DNA of 64,000 bases from Sinorhizobium garamanticum (GCF_029892065.1 NZ_CP120373.1:4099001-4163000), one strand, 5' to 3'; counted from the stretch's first letter, positions 7,763 through 16,867 are shown. The notes: generated by a model not told the origin, from the sequence alone. Translations and numbers: made by a program.

Positions 7763-9901
7763 TCAGGCTGCGTGGCGATCCGGGAAGTCGGGGTCGCTTT
7801 GGCGCTGTCCGGTCATCAGCACGATGTTGCGGTATCCGGCCTCGCCGAAGTCTGTGAGCAGCTCCACAATCCGCTCATCGTTGACGGATGAAGCCGACAG
7901 TATGATCTCCGTTCCCTCTCGCCGGGCAATTCTGGATACGCCGCTGGCGTCAGCCGGACCACACTCGATCAGGACCAGATCATAGGCATTGGTGAGCGCA
8001 TCGATGATCATCTGCAGGCGCTCGATACCGCGCATTGCTGTCCGCGGGTCGGAACTTCCCCGGGGAATGATGTGCGCTTCCGAGAAGCGGTCCGCGTGTA
8101 TCGATTCGGCGAAGGCGACTTCGCCGGACAGCAGGTTTGTTATCCCCGGCAGCGTCAACGACTGTGCCATCAGTCGCGTCGGGCAAGCAGAGCCGGAAAG
8201 ATCGATGAGAACGACCTTCTGCCTGTCCTCGGCCAGCAGCCGCGCCAGCATGACAGTCGCCGTCGATCCTTCGTCGCCGCCCGGCGATACGGAAACGGCG
8301 ATCCGGACGTTCTGGTCGAGAAGGTGGGCGGCAACGAACTCGATCGAGAAGTCGCTTTCCGCCGGTTTCGTTTCCTCCGCGGGTTCAAGGTCCGGTTCCG
8401 CCGCGCCGGTGTCCGCGAGCGCAAGCATCGAGTCCGCGGGCTCCGGCGGCGCCAAGACGGCCGGCAATTGTTCGGAAGCGTCCGGTTCCGCGACGGAAAC
8501 GGGTCTGAGCGCCCGTCCGCTGAAGAGTTCGCCGAGCATGATGACGACGCAGCTGATCAGGAAGGCGGCGAGCGCCGCGACTACCGTGATCGGCATCACC
8601 TTCGGGAAGTCTGGGGTGCTTGGAACGACGGCATTCGAAATCACGCGCGCATCTGCCGGCATTGCGTTCGCAACCGTGCGCGATGTCGCTTCCCTGTAGC
8701 GGGCGAGATAGGTTTCGAGAAGCTGCCGCTGCGCGGTTGCCTCGCGCTCCAGTGCACGCAAGCCGACCTCTTCCTCTCCCGCCTGCGCGGATTGCGCCTT
8801 GAGCGTATTGAGGCGCTGCAACAGCTGCTCTTCGCGCAACTGCCCGACCTTCGCTTCGTTCTCCAAGCTGACGAGAACCTTGCGGGTCTCGGAGCGGATT
8901 TGCTCTCTGATGCTTTCAAGCTGGGATTTCAATGCCTTGAGCCGCGGGTGACCGTCGAGCAATGACGTCGACAGGTCCGCAATCTGCGCCCCGACGTTGG
9001 CTGCGTTTTCCTTCAAGCGCTGGATCATCTGCGAGCCGGCGACGTCGGCCAGTGTGTCCGGCGCACGGCCGTCGGCGAGTGCAGTCCGCACACCTTTCGC
9101 GCGTGCTTCGGCATTGGCCCGCTCTCCCCGCACGCGGGCGAGCTCGCTTGAAATATCGGTGAGTTCACGTGTGGCGAAGTTTTCCGTCTGGCCGGTCGGC
9201 AGCAAGCCAGACGAGGCCCGGTAGGCCGCAACCTTCGCCTCGGCCTCGCGCACCTTCTCGCGAAGGTTGGCGATTTCTGGTTCCAGCCACCGGCTCGCCT
9301 CCGAATTCGAGTCGAGTTTCGCGCCGCTCTGCAGGGACAAGTAGACTTTTGCCATCTCATCGGGGATGGCAGCCGCAAGCTTGGGGTCTTTCGAGGTGAA
9401 GGCGATGGCGATCACGCGTGACTTTTCGACCTGATAGACCTGTAGCTTGGACTCGAACTCCTTCAACACGCGCTCTTCGGGCGGCAAGTCGAGAGGGTTC
9501 TTCTTGACGCCGAGCATCACCAGGAGATCGGAAAGCGCCGAGGGTTCGGCCGAAGGATCGAACTCCCTGCGTTCATGCAGCTTCATGTTGCGCGCGACCT
9601 GTCTGATCAGATCGGCCGAACGCAGCACTTGCACCTGGCTTGAAATACCCGATTCATCGAAAACCCGGTCGGATCCCGTCGGGGCACCCTGGTTCGGTCC
9701 GCTGAACTCCGGTTCACGCGACTCGATCAGCAGTCGTGCTTCACTCTGATACTGTGGAGCGATCATCGTCGCGGTTGCGAATGCCGCGCCCGCGACACAC
9801 GCCGTGGCGAGCAAAACCCGGGCTCGCTGCGCCCAAATGGCGCGAAAGAGGCCGCCGAGATCTATATCCACATCCTGCTGCCCGCCGCCGATGCTCGACA
9901 T
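7763..9901 (-). CDS. Wzz/Wzc-type polysaccharide co-polymerase with degenerate BY-kinase domain
   Basis: A 712-residue inner-membrane protein of the ExoP/GumC/Wzc type. It has an N-terminal Wzz region with a first membrane helix at about 28-48, a long coiled coil of about 200 residues, and a second helix at about 435-455 (P-I-T-V-V-A-A-L-A-A-F-L). A cytoplasmic kinase-like domain starts at about 530. The Walker A position reads G-G-D-E-G-S-T instead of a canonical G-x-G-K-S/T loop, so the key lysine is missing. A Walker A'-like V-V-L-I-D-L-S remains, and no C-terminal tyrosine cluster is seen. It probably controls chain length or export without autokinase activity. It is divergent from the Wza-like gene. 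Confidence 0.88.
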   Translation of the reverse strand: MSSIGGGQQDVDIDLGGLFRAIWAQRARVLLATACVAGAAFATATMIAPQYQSEARLLIESREPEFSGPNQGAPTGSDRVFDESGISSQVQVLRSADLIRQVARNMKLHERREFDPSAEPSALSDLLVMLGVKKNPLDLPPEERVLKEFESKLQVYQVEKSRVIAIAFTSKDPKLAAAIPDEMAKVYLSLQSGAKLDSNSEASRWLEPEIANLREKVREAEAKVAAYRASSGLLPTGQTENFATRELTDISSELARVRGERANAEARAKGVRTALADGRAPDTLADVAGSQMIQRLKENAANVGAQIADLSTSLLDGHPRLKALKSQLESIREQIRSETRKVLVSLENEAKVGQLREEQLLQRLNTLKAQSAQAGEEEVGLRALEREATAQRQLLETYLARYREATSRTVANAMPADARVISNAVVPSTPDFPKVMPITVVAALAAFLISCVVIMLGELFSGRALRPVSVAEPDASEQLPAVLAPPEPADSMLALADTGAAEPDLEPAEETKPAESDFSIEFVAAHLLDQNVRIAVSVSPGGDEGSTATVMLARLLAEDRQKVVLIDLSGSACPTRLMAQSLTLPGITNLLSGEVAFAESIHADRFSEAHIIPRGSSDPRTAMRGIERLQMIIDALTNAYDLVLIECGPADASGVSRIARREGTEIILSASSVNDERIVELLTDFGEAGYRNIVLMTGQRQSDPDFPDRHAA

Positions 9902-10027
9902 GCCTCAACTCCGAAGGTTCTTCAGTCGGCCGGAAGGTAAAGGAACATGGTAACGCAAGGGTTAACTTCCAGCACAACCCTAAGGCGGCACACCTCGTCG
10001 ACGCCAAATCAAAATTCCCAGGGCGAG

Positions 10028-10043
10028 TTTACCGGCTATTAAC
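10028..10043 (+). promoter_or_regulatory. candidate CtrA box upstream of the polysaccharide operon
   Basis: The sequence TTTA, seven bases, then TTAAC differs by one base from the CtrA full-site consensus TTAA-N7-TTAAC. It lies 56 bases before the start of the Wza-like gene, in the divergent promoter region shared with the co-polymerase gene. A second AAGGGTTAA copy in inverted orientation is at about 9957-9966. This is a motif match by eye only. Confidence 0.3.
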
Positions 10044-10098
10044 CCTAACGGATCGATAACGTCGCCAGAGGTGATCGTTTCCGGAGCCCGAGACCCGC

Positions 10099-10674
10099 AT
10101 GTCGACCGCAGGCAAAAAGACAGCACGCGCTATCGCATTGGCGATATTGTCGGCAGTGGTCGGCGGCTGCACGAGCTACCAGCCGGCTCCCAAAGCCTTC
10201 AGCGAGGCCACGATCCAGCCCTACAGGCTGGACAGCGGCGACCGCCTTCGCATCAACGTGTTCGAGCAGGCCGGCCTCAGCGGCACCTATACCGTCGATC
10301 AGGCCGGTTACGTCGCCTTCCCGCTGATCGGCTCCATACCATCGCGAGGCCATACGCTACCGGAACTGGAAGGCATGATCGCCGCAAAGCTGCGCGAGGG
10401 CTTTCTCCGGGATCCGGACGTCACGATCGAGGTGGACCGCTATCGCTCGGTGTTCATCATGGGCGAAGTGGGCCAGGCGGGCCAATACAGCTACGTTCCT
10501 GGCATGACGGTCCAGAATGCGATCGCGGTGGCCGGCGGCTTCTCGCCGCGTGCAAACCAGTCGAACGCCGACATCACCCGCAAGATCAACGGCCGCATCA
10601 TTACCGGCCGCGTGCCGATTTCCGACCCGGTCATGGCCGGCGACACGATCTATGTGCGCGAACGGCTGTTCTGA
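10099..10674 (+). CDS. Wza-type polysaccharide export lipoprotein
   Basis: A 191-residue outer-membrane/periplasmic export protein of the Poly_export family. The signal peptide is lipoprotein-like, with a basic N-terminus, a hydrophobic core and Cys24 in V-V-G-G-C as the probable lipidation site. A polysaccharide export domain follows (Y-R-L-D-S-G-D-R-L-R-I-N-V at about 42-54), then a SLBB-like segment containing F-I-M-G-E-V-G-Q-A-G. It is much shorter than E. coli Wza and similar to short rhizobial ExoF/UppC-like proteins. It is the first gene of a tightly spaced plus-strand operon; the next start is 5 bases past its stop. Confidence 0.88.
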   Translation: MSTAGKKTARAIALAILSAVVGGCTSYQPAPKAFSEATIQPYRLDSGDRLRINVFEQAGLSGTYTVDQAGYVAFPLIGSIPSRGHTLPELEGMIAAKLREGFLRDPDVTIEVDRYRSVFIMGEVGQAGQYSYVPGMTVQNAIAVAGGFSPRANQSNADITRKINGRIITGRVPISDPVMAGDTIYVRERLF

Positions 10675-10679
10675 TATCC

Positions 10680-11849
10680 ATGCAGAGCGAACGTCCCCTG
10701 CGCATCCTTCATTGCTTCAGGTCGCCGGTCGGCGGCATATTCCGGCACGTGCGCGACCTTGCCGAAGCCCACGCTAATGCCGGACACGAGGTTGGAATTC
10801 TGTGCGACAGCACGACCGGCGGCGCCCACGAGGACGCCCTGTTCGATGCGATCCGCCCCTTTCTGGCGCTCGGCATCGTTCGCCTGCCCATTCACCGCGC
10901 CATCGGACCGTCCGACATTGTCGCACTTTGGCGCAGCTACAATGAAATCAGAAGTTTGCAACCGGATGTGCTGCACGGGCACGGCGCCAAAGGCGGCGTC
11001 CTTGCGCGCATCATCGGTTCAGCCTTGCGGGTCAACAAGTATCGCGTAGCCCGCCTTTATTCGCCCCATGGTGGCAGCCTCCATTACGATTCGAGATCGT
11101 TGAAAGGTCGAGCGATTTTTCGTGTCGAGCGGCTGCAGGAGCGCCTCACGGACGCTCTCGTCTTCGTCTGCGATTACGAACGCCAAACCTATTTCACGAA
11201 GGTCGGCCGCCCACCCGGTCGCAACGAACTAATTTATAACGGCATCGACGACCGCGAATTCGATCCCGTCACGGTTGCGCAAGATGCAGTGGACTTTCTG
11301 TATATCGGCATGATGCGGGACCTCAAGGGTCCCGACTTGTTTGTGGAGAGCTTTGCGGCCGCCGAGCGGATCGCAGGACGCCCCCTCACCGCCCTGATGA
11401 TCGGCGACGGGCCGCAACAGCAGCAATACGCAGAGATGAAGCTGCGCAAGGGGCTTGGGCGGCGCATCAAGATGCTTCCGGCCATGAAGGTGAGAGAAGC
11501 CTTCGCACTTGCGCGCACGGTCGTCATCCCGTCGCGGGCGGAATCGATGCCCTACATAGTGCTCGAGGCGCTTGCCGCCAGCAAACCCGTCATCGCAACA
11601 CGGGTCGGCGGGATTCCGGAGGTTTTCGGAGCCGACAGCGGCGCTCTTGCTGAACCCAACGTCGATTCAATCGCTGCGATCATGGCCGCCACGATCGTCG
11701 AGCACGACTGGCCCGAAAGAATGATGCCGGATCCCAAGGCGTTCAAATCGCGCTTCGCCGCGTCGGTCATGACGAAGAACGTGATGCGGCTGTATCACGA
11801 TCTGGCAGGCGAAGCGGCCGATGCGCAACGACAGTTGCTTACAACGTAA
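10680..11849 (+). CDS. family 4 glycosyltransferase (polysaccharide locus)
   Basis: A 389-residue GT-B glycosyltransferase. The N-terminal domain opens with L-R-I-L-H-C-F-R-S-P-V-G-G-I. The C-terminal domain carries the GT4 E-x7-E motif in E-S-M-P-Y-I-V-L-E at about 288-296, followed by V-G-G-I-P-E-V. It is expected to add a sugar to the lipid-linked repeat unit on the cytoplasmic face of the inner membrane. The ATG at 10680 is chosen because it lies just after the stop of the upstream gene; an open frame extending upstream overlaps the Wza-like gene in another frame and is an artefact. The sugar donor is unknown. Confidence 0.9.
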   Translation: MQSERPLRILHCFRSPVGGIFRHVRDLAEAHANAGHEVGILCDSTTGGAHEDALFDAIRPFLALGIVRLPIHRAIGPSDIVALWRSYNEIRSLQPDVLHGHGAKGGVLARIIGSALRVNKYRVARLYSPHGGSLHYDSRSLKGRAIFRVERLQERLTDALVFVCDYERQTYFTKVGRPPGRNELIYNGIDDREFDPVTVAQDAVDFLYIGMMRDLKGPDLFVESFAAAERIAGRPLTALMIGDGPQQQQYAEMKLRKGLGRRIKMLPAMKVREAFALARTVVIPSRAESMPYIVLEALAASKPVIATRVGGIPEVFGADSGALAEPNVDSIAAIMAATIVEHDWPERMMPDPKAFKSRFAASVMTKNVMRLYHDLAGEAADAQRQLLTT

Positions 11850-11908
11850 GCGTTTCTTAGTGGCTTTCTGCTATCCGGGCGCTGGGACTTCAGCGCCAGG
11901 AAGAGACC

Positions 11909-13471
11909 ATGAACCACTACGAAAGGCCCGAGGCATTCGATCCGGAAGCGCTTCGCAAGAAGATCTCCGAAATTCGGACGGCCGCTCCCGAAGAGACGAT
12001 CGGGGAGAAAGGCGCCGCGGAGCTCAATCCGCTGGCTCGACAGATCGCGCTTCAGTTTCGCGCCGACACCTATTCGCCCGCGATGATCACTGGTCTCATC
12101 CGGTTGCTCGACTTCTGCGTTCTCTTCGCCATCGGCTATGGCATCAACGCCTACTATGTCCAACCGGCCGTCGAACAACTGCCCGTCTATCTTGCGATTC
12201 TCGCCGGCGGTTCGGCACTCGCCGTCGCAGCCATTCAGATCGCCGATGGTTATCAAGTTCCCGCGCTCAGGGCCTGGCTGCGAATGACGCCGCGCGTTCT
12301 GGGCGCCTGGGCGATCGCCTTCGGCGCCATTGCCCTTGCGCTTTTCTTTCTGAAGTCCGGGCATCAATATTCCCGCGTCTGGATCGCGGGATGGTTCATC
12401 GGCGGCGCGTTCTTCCTTGTCGCTCAACGCGCCTTCATCGCCTATTCGATCCGCCATTGGTCGCGCAACGGGACGATGGAACGTCGTGCCGTCATCGTCG
12501 GCGGTGGTCAGCCAGCCAAGGATCTGATCCGCACGATCGAACATCAGCCGGACAACGATATCCGCATCTGCGGCATCTTCGACGATCGCGATGAGCGGCG
12601 ATCGCCGAACATGATCGCCGGCTATCCGAAATTGGGGACAGTCAACGAACTCGTCGAATTCGCCCGGCTTGCGAGAATCGACATGCTGATCATCTCGCTG
12701 CCGCTGACTGCAGAAAGGCGCATTCTCGAACTGTTGAGGAAGCTCTGGATCCTTCCGGTCGACATTCGACTTGCGGCGCACGCCAACAACCTGCGCTTCC
12801 GACCGCGCAGCTATTCCCATGTCGGACAGGTTCCGATGCTCGACATCTTCGACAAGCCGATCGCCGATTGGGATTCCGTGGCGAAGCGCTGTTTCGACAT
12901 TTTTTTCAGCGTTGTCGCGCTTCTTCTCCTGTGGCCGGTGATGCTTGCCGCGGCTGTCGCCGTCAAGGTCACGTCTCCAGGGCCGATCATCTTCAAGCAG
13001 GCCCGACACGGCTTCAACAACGAGACGATCGAAGTTTACAAGTTCCGCTCCATGTATGCGCATATGAGCGATCCGACCGCTCGCAGTGCCGTCACCAAGG
13101 GAGACCCGCGGGTAACTCCCGTTGGCCGCTTCCTGCGTAAGTCGTCGATCGATGAGTTGCCGCAGATCTTCAACGTGTTGAAGGGCGAACTCTCGCTGGT
13201 CGGCCCGCGGCCCCACGCCGTTCTGGCGCAAACCCGGAACCGAACCTATTCCGATGTCGTCGAAGGCTATTTTGCCCGCCATCGCGTCAAGCCGGGGGTG
13301 ACCGGCTGGGCACAAATCAACGGTTGGCGCGGCGAGATCGACAATGACGAAAAGATCCGCTTCCGCACCGCTTTCGACCTCTACTACATCGAAAACTGGT
13401 CCCTGCTCCTGGATCTGAAGATCCTTGTCCTGACGCCGTTCCGGTTGCTCAACACGGACAACGCCTATTGA
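11909..13471 (+). CDS. polyprenyl-phosphate glycosyl-1-phosphate transferase (WcaJ/UppE-like)
   Basis: Initiating enzyme that transfers a hexose-1-phosphate to undecaprenyl phosphate at the inner membrane. The 520-residue protein has four predicted N-terminal helices, a central nucleotide-binding-like domain (V-I-V-G-G-G-Q at about 194-200), a fifth helix at about 330-350 and a C-terminal bacterial sugar transferase domain. That domain contains S-P-G-P-I-I-F-K-Q, K-F-R-S-M, S-S-I-D-E-L-P-Q and S-L-V-G-P-R-P. This is the full WcaJ/ExoY-long architecture. The ATG at 11909 has an AGGAAGAGA ribosome binding site. Its stop overlaps the next gene's TTG start. Confidence 0.92.
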   Translation: MNHYERPEAFDPEALRKKISEIRTAAPEETIGEKGAAELNPLARQIALQFRADTYSPAMITGLIRLLDFCVLFAIGYGINAYYVQPAVEQLPVYLAILAGGSALAVAAIQIADGYQVPALRAWLRMTPRVLGAWAIAFGAIALALFFLKSGHQYSRVWIAGWFIGGAFFLVAQRAFIAYSIRHWSRNGTMERRAVIVGGGQPAKDLIRTIEHQPDNDIRICGIFDDRDERRSPNMIAGYPKLGTVNELVEFARLARIDMLIISLPLTAERRILELLRKLWILPVDIRLAAHANNLRFRPRSYSHVGQVPMLDIFDKPIADWDSVAKRCFDIFFSVVALLLLWPVMLAAAVAVKVTSPGPIIFKQARHGFNNETIEVYKFRSMYAHMSDPTARSAVTKGDPRVTPVGRFLRKSSIDELPQIFNVLKGELSLVGPRPHAVLAQTRNRTYSDVVEGYFARHRVKPGVTGWAQINGWRGEIDNDEKIRFRTAFDLYYIENWSLLLDLKILVLTPFRLLNTDNAY

Positions 13472-14712
13472 TCTCCACGAGCGCATCCCTGCCAATCGTC
13501 CTTCGCCCCCAGCTTGCCGCGATTTCGCTGCTTGGTTCCGGCTTGGTGACAATCGCCGTTTTTCTGTCTGGCTTCGTCATCGCTGAGCCGGCGCCTTACG
13601 AGCTCTTCATGGCGTGCCTCATCGGCCTGTGGGCGCTCTTCGGCCTGAAGATTTCCCGCTACGTGGCGCCGTTGCTGTCGCTCCTCGTGCTGTTTATGGT
13701 TGGCGGCATCCTGTCGCTGACCACGATGTCGGACCTTGCCACCGGGCCGATGTACATGGCCGTCTCCGGCTTCCTGGCGGTCTCGGCTGTCTTCTTCGCG
13801 GCGATCATCGAAGATCGGCATCAAAGACTGCGGCTGATCTTCAATGCCTGGGTTGCTGCCGCGGTCATCACGGCGCTCCTCGGCATTCTCGGCTATTTCG
13901 GCGCAATACCGGGCGGCTCCAATTTCACGCTCTACGACCGCGCGAAGGGAGCGTTCCAGGACCCGAACGTCTTCGGACCGTTTCTCACCGCGCCGGCGCT
14001 TTATCTCATTCACGGCCTGTTCACCCAGCCGATCCGGCGGGCTCCGCCGAAGATCATCGCGCTTCTCATCCTGACGCTCGGCGTTTTCCTCTCGTTCTCG
14101 CGAGCGGCATGGGCACTCAATCTCTTTTGCGTCGTCGCCTTTGTCTTCGTCATGCTGCTGAAGGAGCGGAGCGGCCTTTTCCGCCTGCGCATTCTGGTGC
14201 TGGCGCTCAGCGGCGCGCTCTTCATCGTCGCCGCACTTGCGGTCGCCCTGCAGTCGGAGCAGGTCGCGACGCTCTTCTCGAGCCGTTCCCAGCTTGTTCA
14301 GGAGTATGATGGCGGGCATCTTGGGCGGTTCGACCGGCACCGGATCGGCTTTCTCATGTCGATGGAAAAACCGCTCGGCATCGGCCCGCTGGTCTTCAGT
14401 ACCATTTTCCCGGAGGACGAACACAATATCTGGCTGAAGTGCCTGACGTCCTATGGCTGGATCGGCTTGATCGCCTACGTGACGCTGATCGCATGGACGC
14501 TTTCGCTGGGCTTCCGCTTCCTTCTGCTCGACCGGCCATGGCAGCCGTACCTGATGATTGCGTGGGTCACGCTGATCGGCCATGCTGGTGTCGGCAACGT
14601 CATCGACACAGACCATTGGCGTCATTTCTACATGCTGCTTGGCATCGTCTGGGGATGTGCCGCGCTCGAATATCGCTTTCAAAGGCGCGCCCGCGCCGGA
14701 AGGCACGCATGA
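13468..14712 (+). CDS. O-antigen ligase/Wzy-type polymerase family membrane protein
   Basis: A 414-residue protein made largely of hydrophobic helices, with a periplasmic loop rich in charged residues in the second half. This is the pattern of the Wzy_C/O-antigen ligase family. The motif S-F-S-R-A-A-W-A at about 208-215 and the segment E-D-E-H-N-I-W-L-K are typical. It is likely the repeat-unit polymerase of this locus. The start is a TTG sharing bases with the upstream stop (TTGA, 4-base overlap), implying translational coupling; no better start is close. Its stop overlaps the next ATG (ATGA). Confidence 0.82.
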   Translation: MISTSASLPIVLRPQLAAISLLGSGLVTIAVFLSGFVIAEPAPYELFMACLIGLWALFGLKISRYVAPLLSLLVLFMVGGILSLTTMSDLATGPMYMAVSGFLAVSAVFFAAIIEDRHQRLRLIFNAWVAAAVITALLGILGYFGAIPGGSNFTLYDRAKGAFQDPNVFGPFLTAPALYLIHGLFTQPIRRAPPKIIALLILTLGVFLSFSRAAWALNLFCVVAFVFVMLLKERSGLFRLRILVLALSGALFIVAALAVALQSEQVATLFSSRSQLVQEYDGGHLGRFDRHRIGFLMSMEKPLGIGPLVFSTIFPEDEHNIWLKCLTSYGWIGLIAYVTLIAWTLSLGFRFLLLDRPWQPYLMIAWVTLIGHAGVGNVIDTDHWRHFYMLLGIVWGCAALEYRFQRRARAGRHA

Positions 14713-15887
14713 CCATCGACACGCCCGTAACCGACGGATCGGCGGCCCGTCCGCTGCGCCTGCTCGAAGTGCTGGAGCCGAGCGGAGGCGGGTCCGGCCG
14801 GCACTTTCTCGATATTTGCCGCGGCATGCAGGCACGCGGCCATCATGTCGAGGCGATCTATTCACCGGTGCGAGCTGAAGACGGCTTCGTCCGGGAGCTC
14901 AAGGCAATCGACTTGCCCGCCGTCCACGCGGTCGACATGGAGCGTGCGCCCGGACCGTCCGACCTGCCGGCCTTTCGCGCCATTCGGCGCATCAGCCGAA
15001 CCACGGGACCATTCGACATCGTGCACGGCCACAGTTCCAAGGCTGGCGCCCTTACGCGTCTGCGGCTGCCCGGGCGCCATGCGCCGCGCGTCTATACCCC
15101 ACATGCCTTCCGGACCATGGACCCGGCGCTTGATCGTGGCGGACGATTGATCTACGGCGCCATCGAGTGGGCCTTGGCGTGGTTTTTCACCGATCAGCTC
15201 ATCGCGGTTTCCGATGACGAACGGGCGCATGCATTGTCGCTTGGCATCCCGGAGGAGCGGATATCCGTGATCGTCAACGGGGTTCTGCCCCCCTCGCCCG
15301 ACATGGCGAAGACGGTTCGCGCGAGCTTCGGGATTCCCGCAGACGCCTTTGTCTTCGGCTTCATTGGCCGTCTTTCCAGCCAGAAGGCGCCGGCGCGGCT
15401 CATAGACGCCTTCATGGGCGCGGCATCATTGGTCAAGAACAGCTATCTCGTGATGGTCGGTGCCGGCGAACTGGAGGACGAGCTTCGCCGCGCGATCGCG
15501 GCAAGCGGGCTGCAAAGCCGCATTCACCTGACCTCTGCCTTCACCGGTCCTCAGGCAGTGGCTGCCTTTGATCTCGTCGTCATGCCGAGCCGCTATGAGG
15601 CGATGTCCTATGTCATGCTGGAGGCCGCGGCCGCGGGCAGACCGATCATCATCTGCGATGTCGGCGGCGCCAAAACCGTCATCGACAACGGCCAGAACGG
15701 CTTCATCATTCCCAACAGCGATGATGTTTCGCAGCTCACGAAAACGATGGTCGCGGCTGCAAACCCGGAAAGCTATGCGGCGCTCCTCAAGGCGGCCGAG
15801 CTCCGCAAGGATCGTTTCACGCTCGATGTGATGATTGACCGGACGGAAGCGCTCTACCGACGTCTGGCCACGCGCCAGCGCCCTTGA
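14709..15887 (+). CDS. family 4 glycosyltransferase (second in the locus)
   Basis: A 392-residue GT-B glycosyltransferase with L-R-L-L-E-V-L-E-P-S-G-G-G-S-G near the start. The E-x7-E signature is in E-A-M-S-Y-V-M-L-E at about 297-305, followed by D-V-G-G-A-K-T-V. It starts at the ATG overlapping the polymerase stop codon (ATGA) and is the last gene of the operon, directly followed by a 276-base inverted-repeat element. It shares general organisation with the glycosyltransferase at 10680-11849 but is clearly divergent. No Wzx-type flippase gene is seen in the cluster. Confidence 0.9.
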   Translation: MTIDTPVTDGSAARPLRLLEVLEPSGGGSGRHFLDICRGMQARGHHVEAIYSPVRAEDGFVRELKAIDLPAVHAVDMERAPGPSDLPAFRAIRRISRTTGPFDIVHGHSSKAGALTRLRLPGRHAPRVYTPHAFRTMDPALDRGGRLIYGAIEWALAWFFTDQLIAVSDDERAHALSLGIPEERISVIVNGVLPPSPDMAKTVRASFGIPADAFVFGFIGRLSSQKAPARLIDAFMGAASLVKNSYLVMVGAGELEDELRRAIAASGLQSRIHLTSAFTGPQAVAAFDLVVMPSRYEAMSYVMLEAAAAGRPIIICDVGGAKTVIDNGQNGFIIPNSDDVSQLTKTMVAAANPESYAALLKAAELRKDRFTLDVMIDRTEALYRRLATRQRP

Positions 15888-15892
15888 ACGAC

Positions 15893-16168
15893 TAGAGCCC
15901 TTCAGGGTTAAATGGAAGCAGTTCTGCCGGAGCAGGTTTTCGTCAGGGCAGAGGCGATTGGCGAAGGCGCGTACCCGGATGTACGTCCGAGCCGATCGCC
16001 TCTGAGCCTGGCGGAAAGATGCCCGGCCCTTCGGGTTGGCTGAAACGGGCCGCCTGATCGGCCGGCCGGCTTGGACGTATGCTTTGGCTACGCCGCGCGC
16101 CGGCCGGTCGACCATCCGACTCCGTTTGAGCCAACAGAACTGTTTCCATTTAACCCTGAAGGGCTCTA
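15893..16168. repeat. 276-base element with 34-base terminal inverted repeats
   Basis: The two ends are inverted copies matching at 33 of 34 bases; each begins TAGAGCCCTTCAGGGTTAAA reading inward. The inside holds further palindromes, for example GAGGCGAT...ATCGCCTC at about 15950-16003 and a CCGGCCGG-rich segment near 16058-16110. No credible protein is encoded. It resembles a non-autonomous mosaic/MITE-like rhizobial intergenic element and is unrelated to RIME1. It follows the last glycosyltransferase by six bases and could form a large hairpin in its transcript. Confidence 0.75.
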
Positions 16169-16298
16169 GCTGTCGCCAAGACACACCGTCACGGTGCAGC
16201 GGTGTAGGGGCGGGATTGAGGGGTGTTATTCACGAGAAGCGTCGGATGCAGGACCGAGCCCCGGCATCCGGGAGGCCAGGCATCCGACGGTGTTTGGG

Positions 16299-16505
16299 CT
16301 ATTCTTCCGCCTGTCGCTCTTCCTGCTGCTGTTTCTGCTGCAGAAGGATCTCTTCCGCCGGCGTCGACTGTTCGGCCTTGGTGACGCTCGCCGTGGTTAT
16401 CTCCTTGTCTACAGAAGCAGTGGTCTTGGAATGCCCGACGCACTCAGCGGAAGCCACCGTTGTCGATAAAGCGAAGGCGGCTGCAAATACGAGGATGGTC
16501 TTCAT
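16299..16505 (-). CDS. small secreted protein of unknown function
   Basis: A 68-residue protein with a convincing signal peptide (M-K-T-I-L-V-F-A-A-A-F-A-L, cleavage likely after A-S-A) followed by a short mature part rich in Thr, Ser, Glu and Gln, ending in a Q/E-rich tail. One cysteine follows the cleavage site (E-C-V-G-H). The start has a good AGGAGA ribosome binding site. I do not recognise a family. The low-complexity mature part means it could be fast-evolving or specific to Sinorhizobium. Confidence 0.6.
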   Translation of the reverse strand: MKTILVFAAAFALSTTVASAECVGHSKTTASVDKEITTASVTKAEQSTPAEEILLQQKQQQEERQAEE

Positions 16506-16790
16506 AAGGCTTCTCCTGGTTGTTGCAGGCGCAGTTTATCCGCCGCCGCGGCCCCGACAAAATCACAAAACCGTTCTCTGGTTCGATCGTGATCGGGGTC
16601 GTAGAAATGCGTTCCGCAGTGCCCGGCGAGAAGCAGAGTAAGCACCCATGCGCCAGCCGGTACCGCAAGCGTGCCCGTCGCGCGACGCGGCTTTTTCTCA
16701 CAGACTTGGGAAGTTTTGCTTGTGCTTACGGAGTATGCCGTCAGGACGCCGTGAACGGTGATCGCGAAGGGCGTTTGCCAAGTGATTAAA
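16506..16790. other. intergenic region upstream of the small secreted protein gene
   Basis: This stretch must hold the promoter of the minus-strand secreted-protein gene and the 3' flank of the minus-strand tRNA-Pro gene. No repeat, hairpin terminator or credible gene is seen. Confidence 0.4.

Positions 16791-16867
<77 letters not shown>

Noticed and set aside
11795..13552. 585-codon minus-strand frame
   Set aside because: Antisense to the polyprenyl glycosyl-1-phosphate transferase gene; no motif or sensible start.
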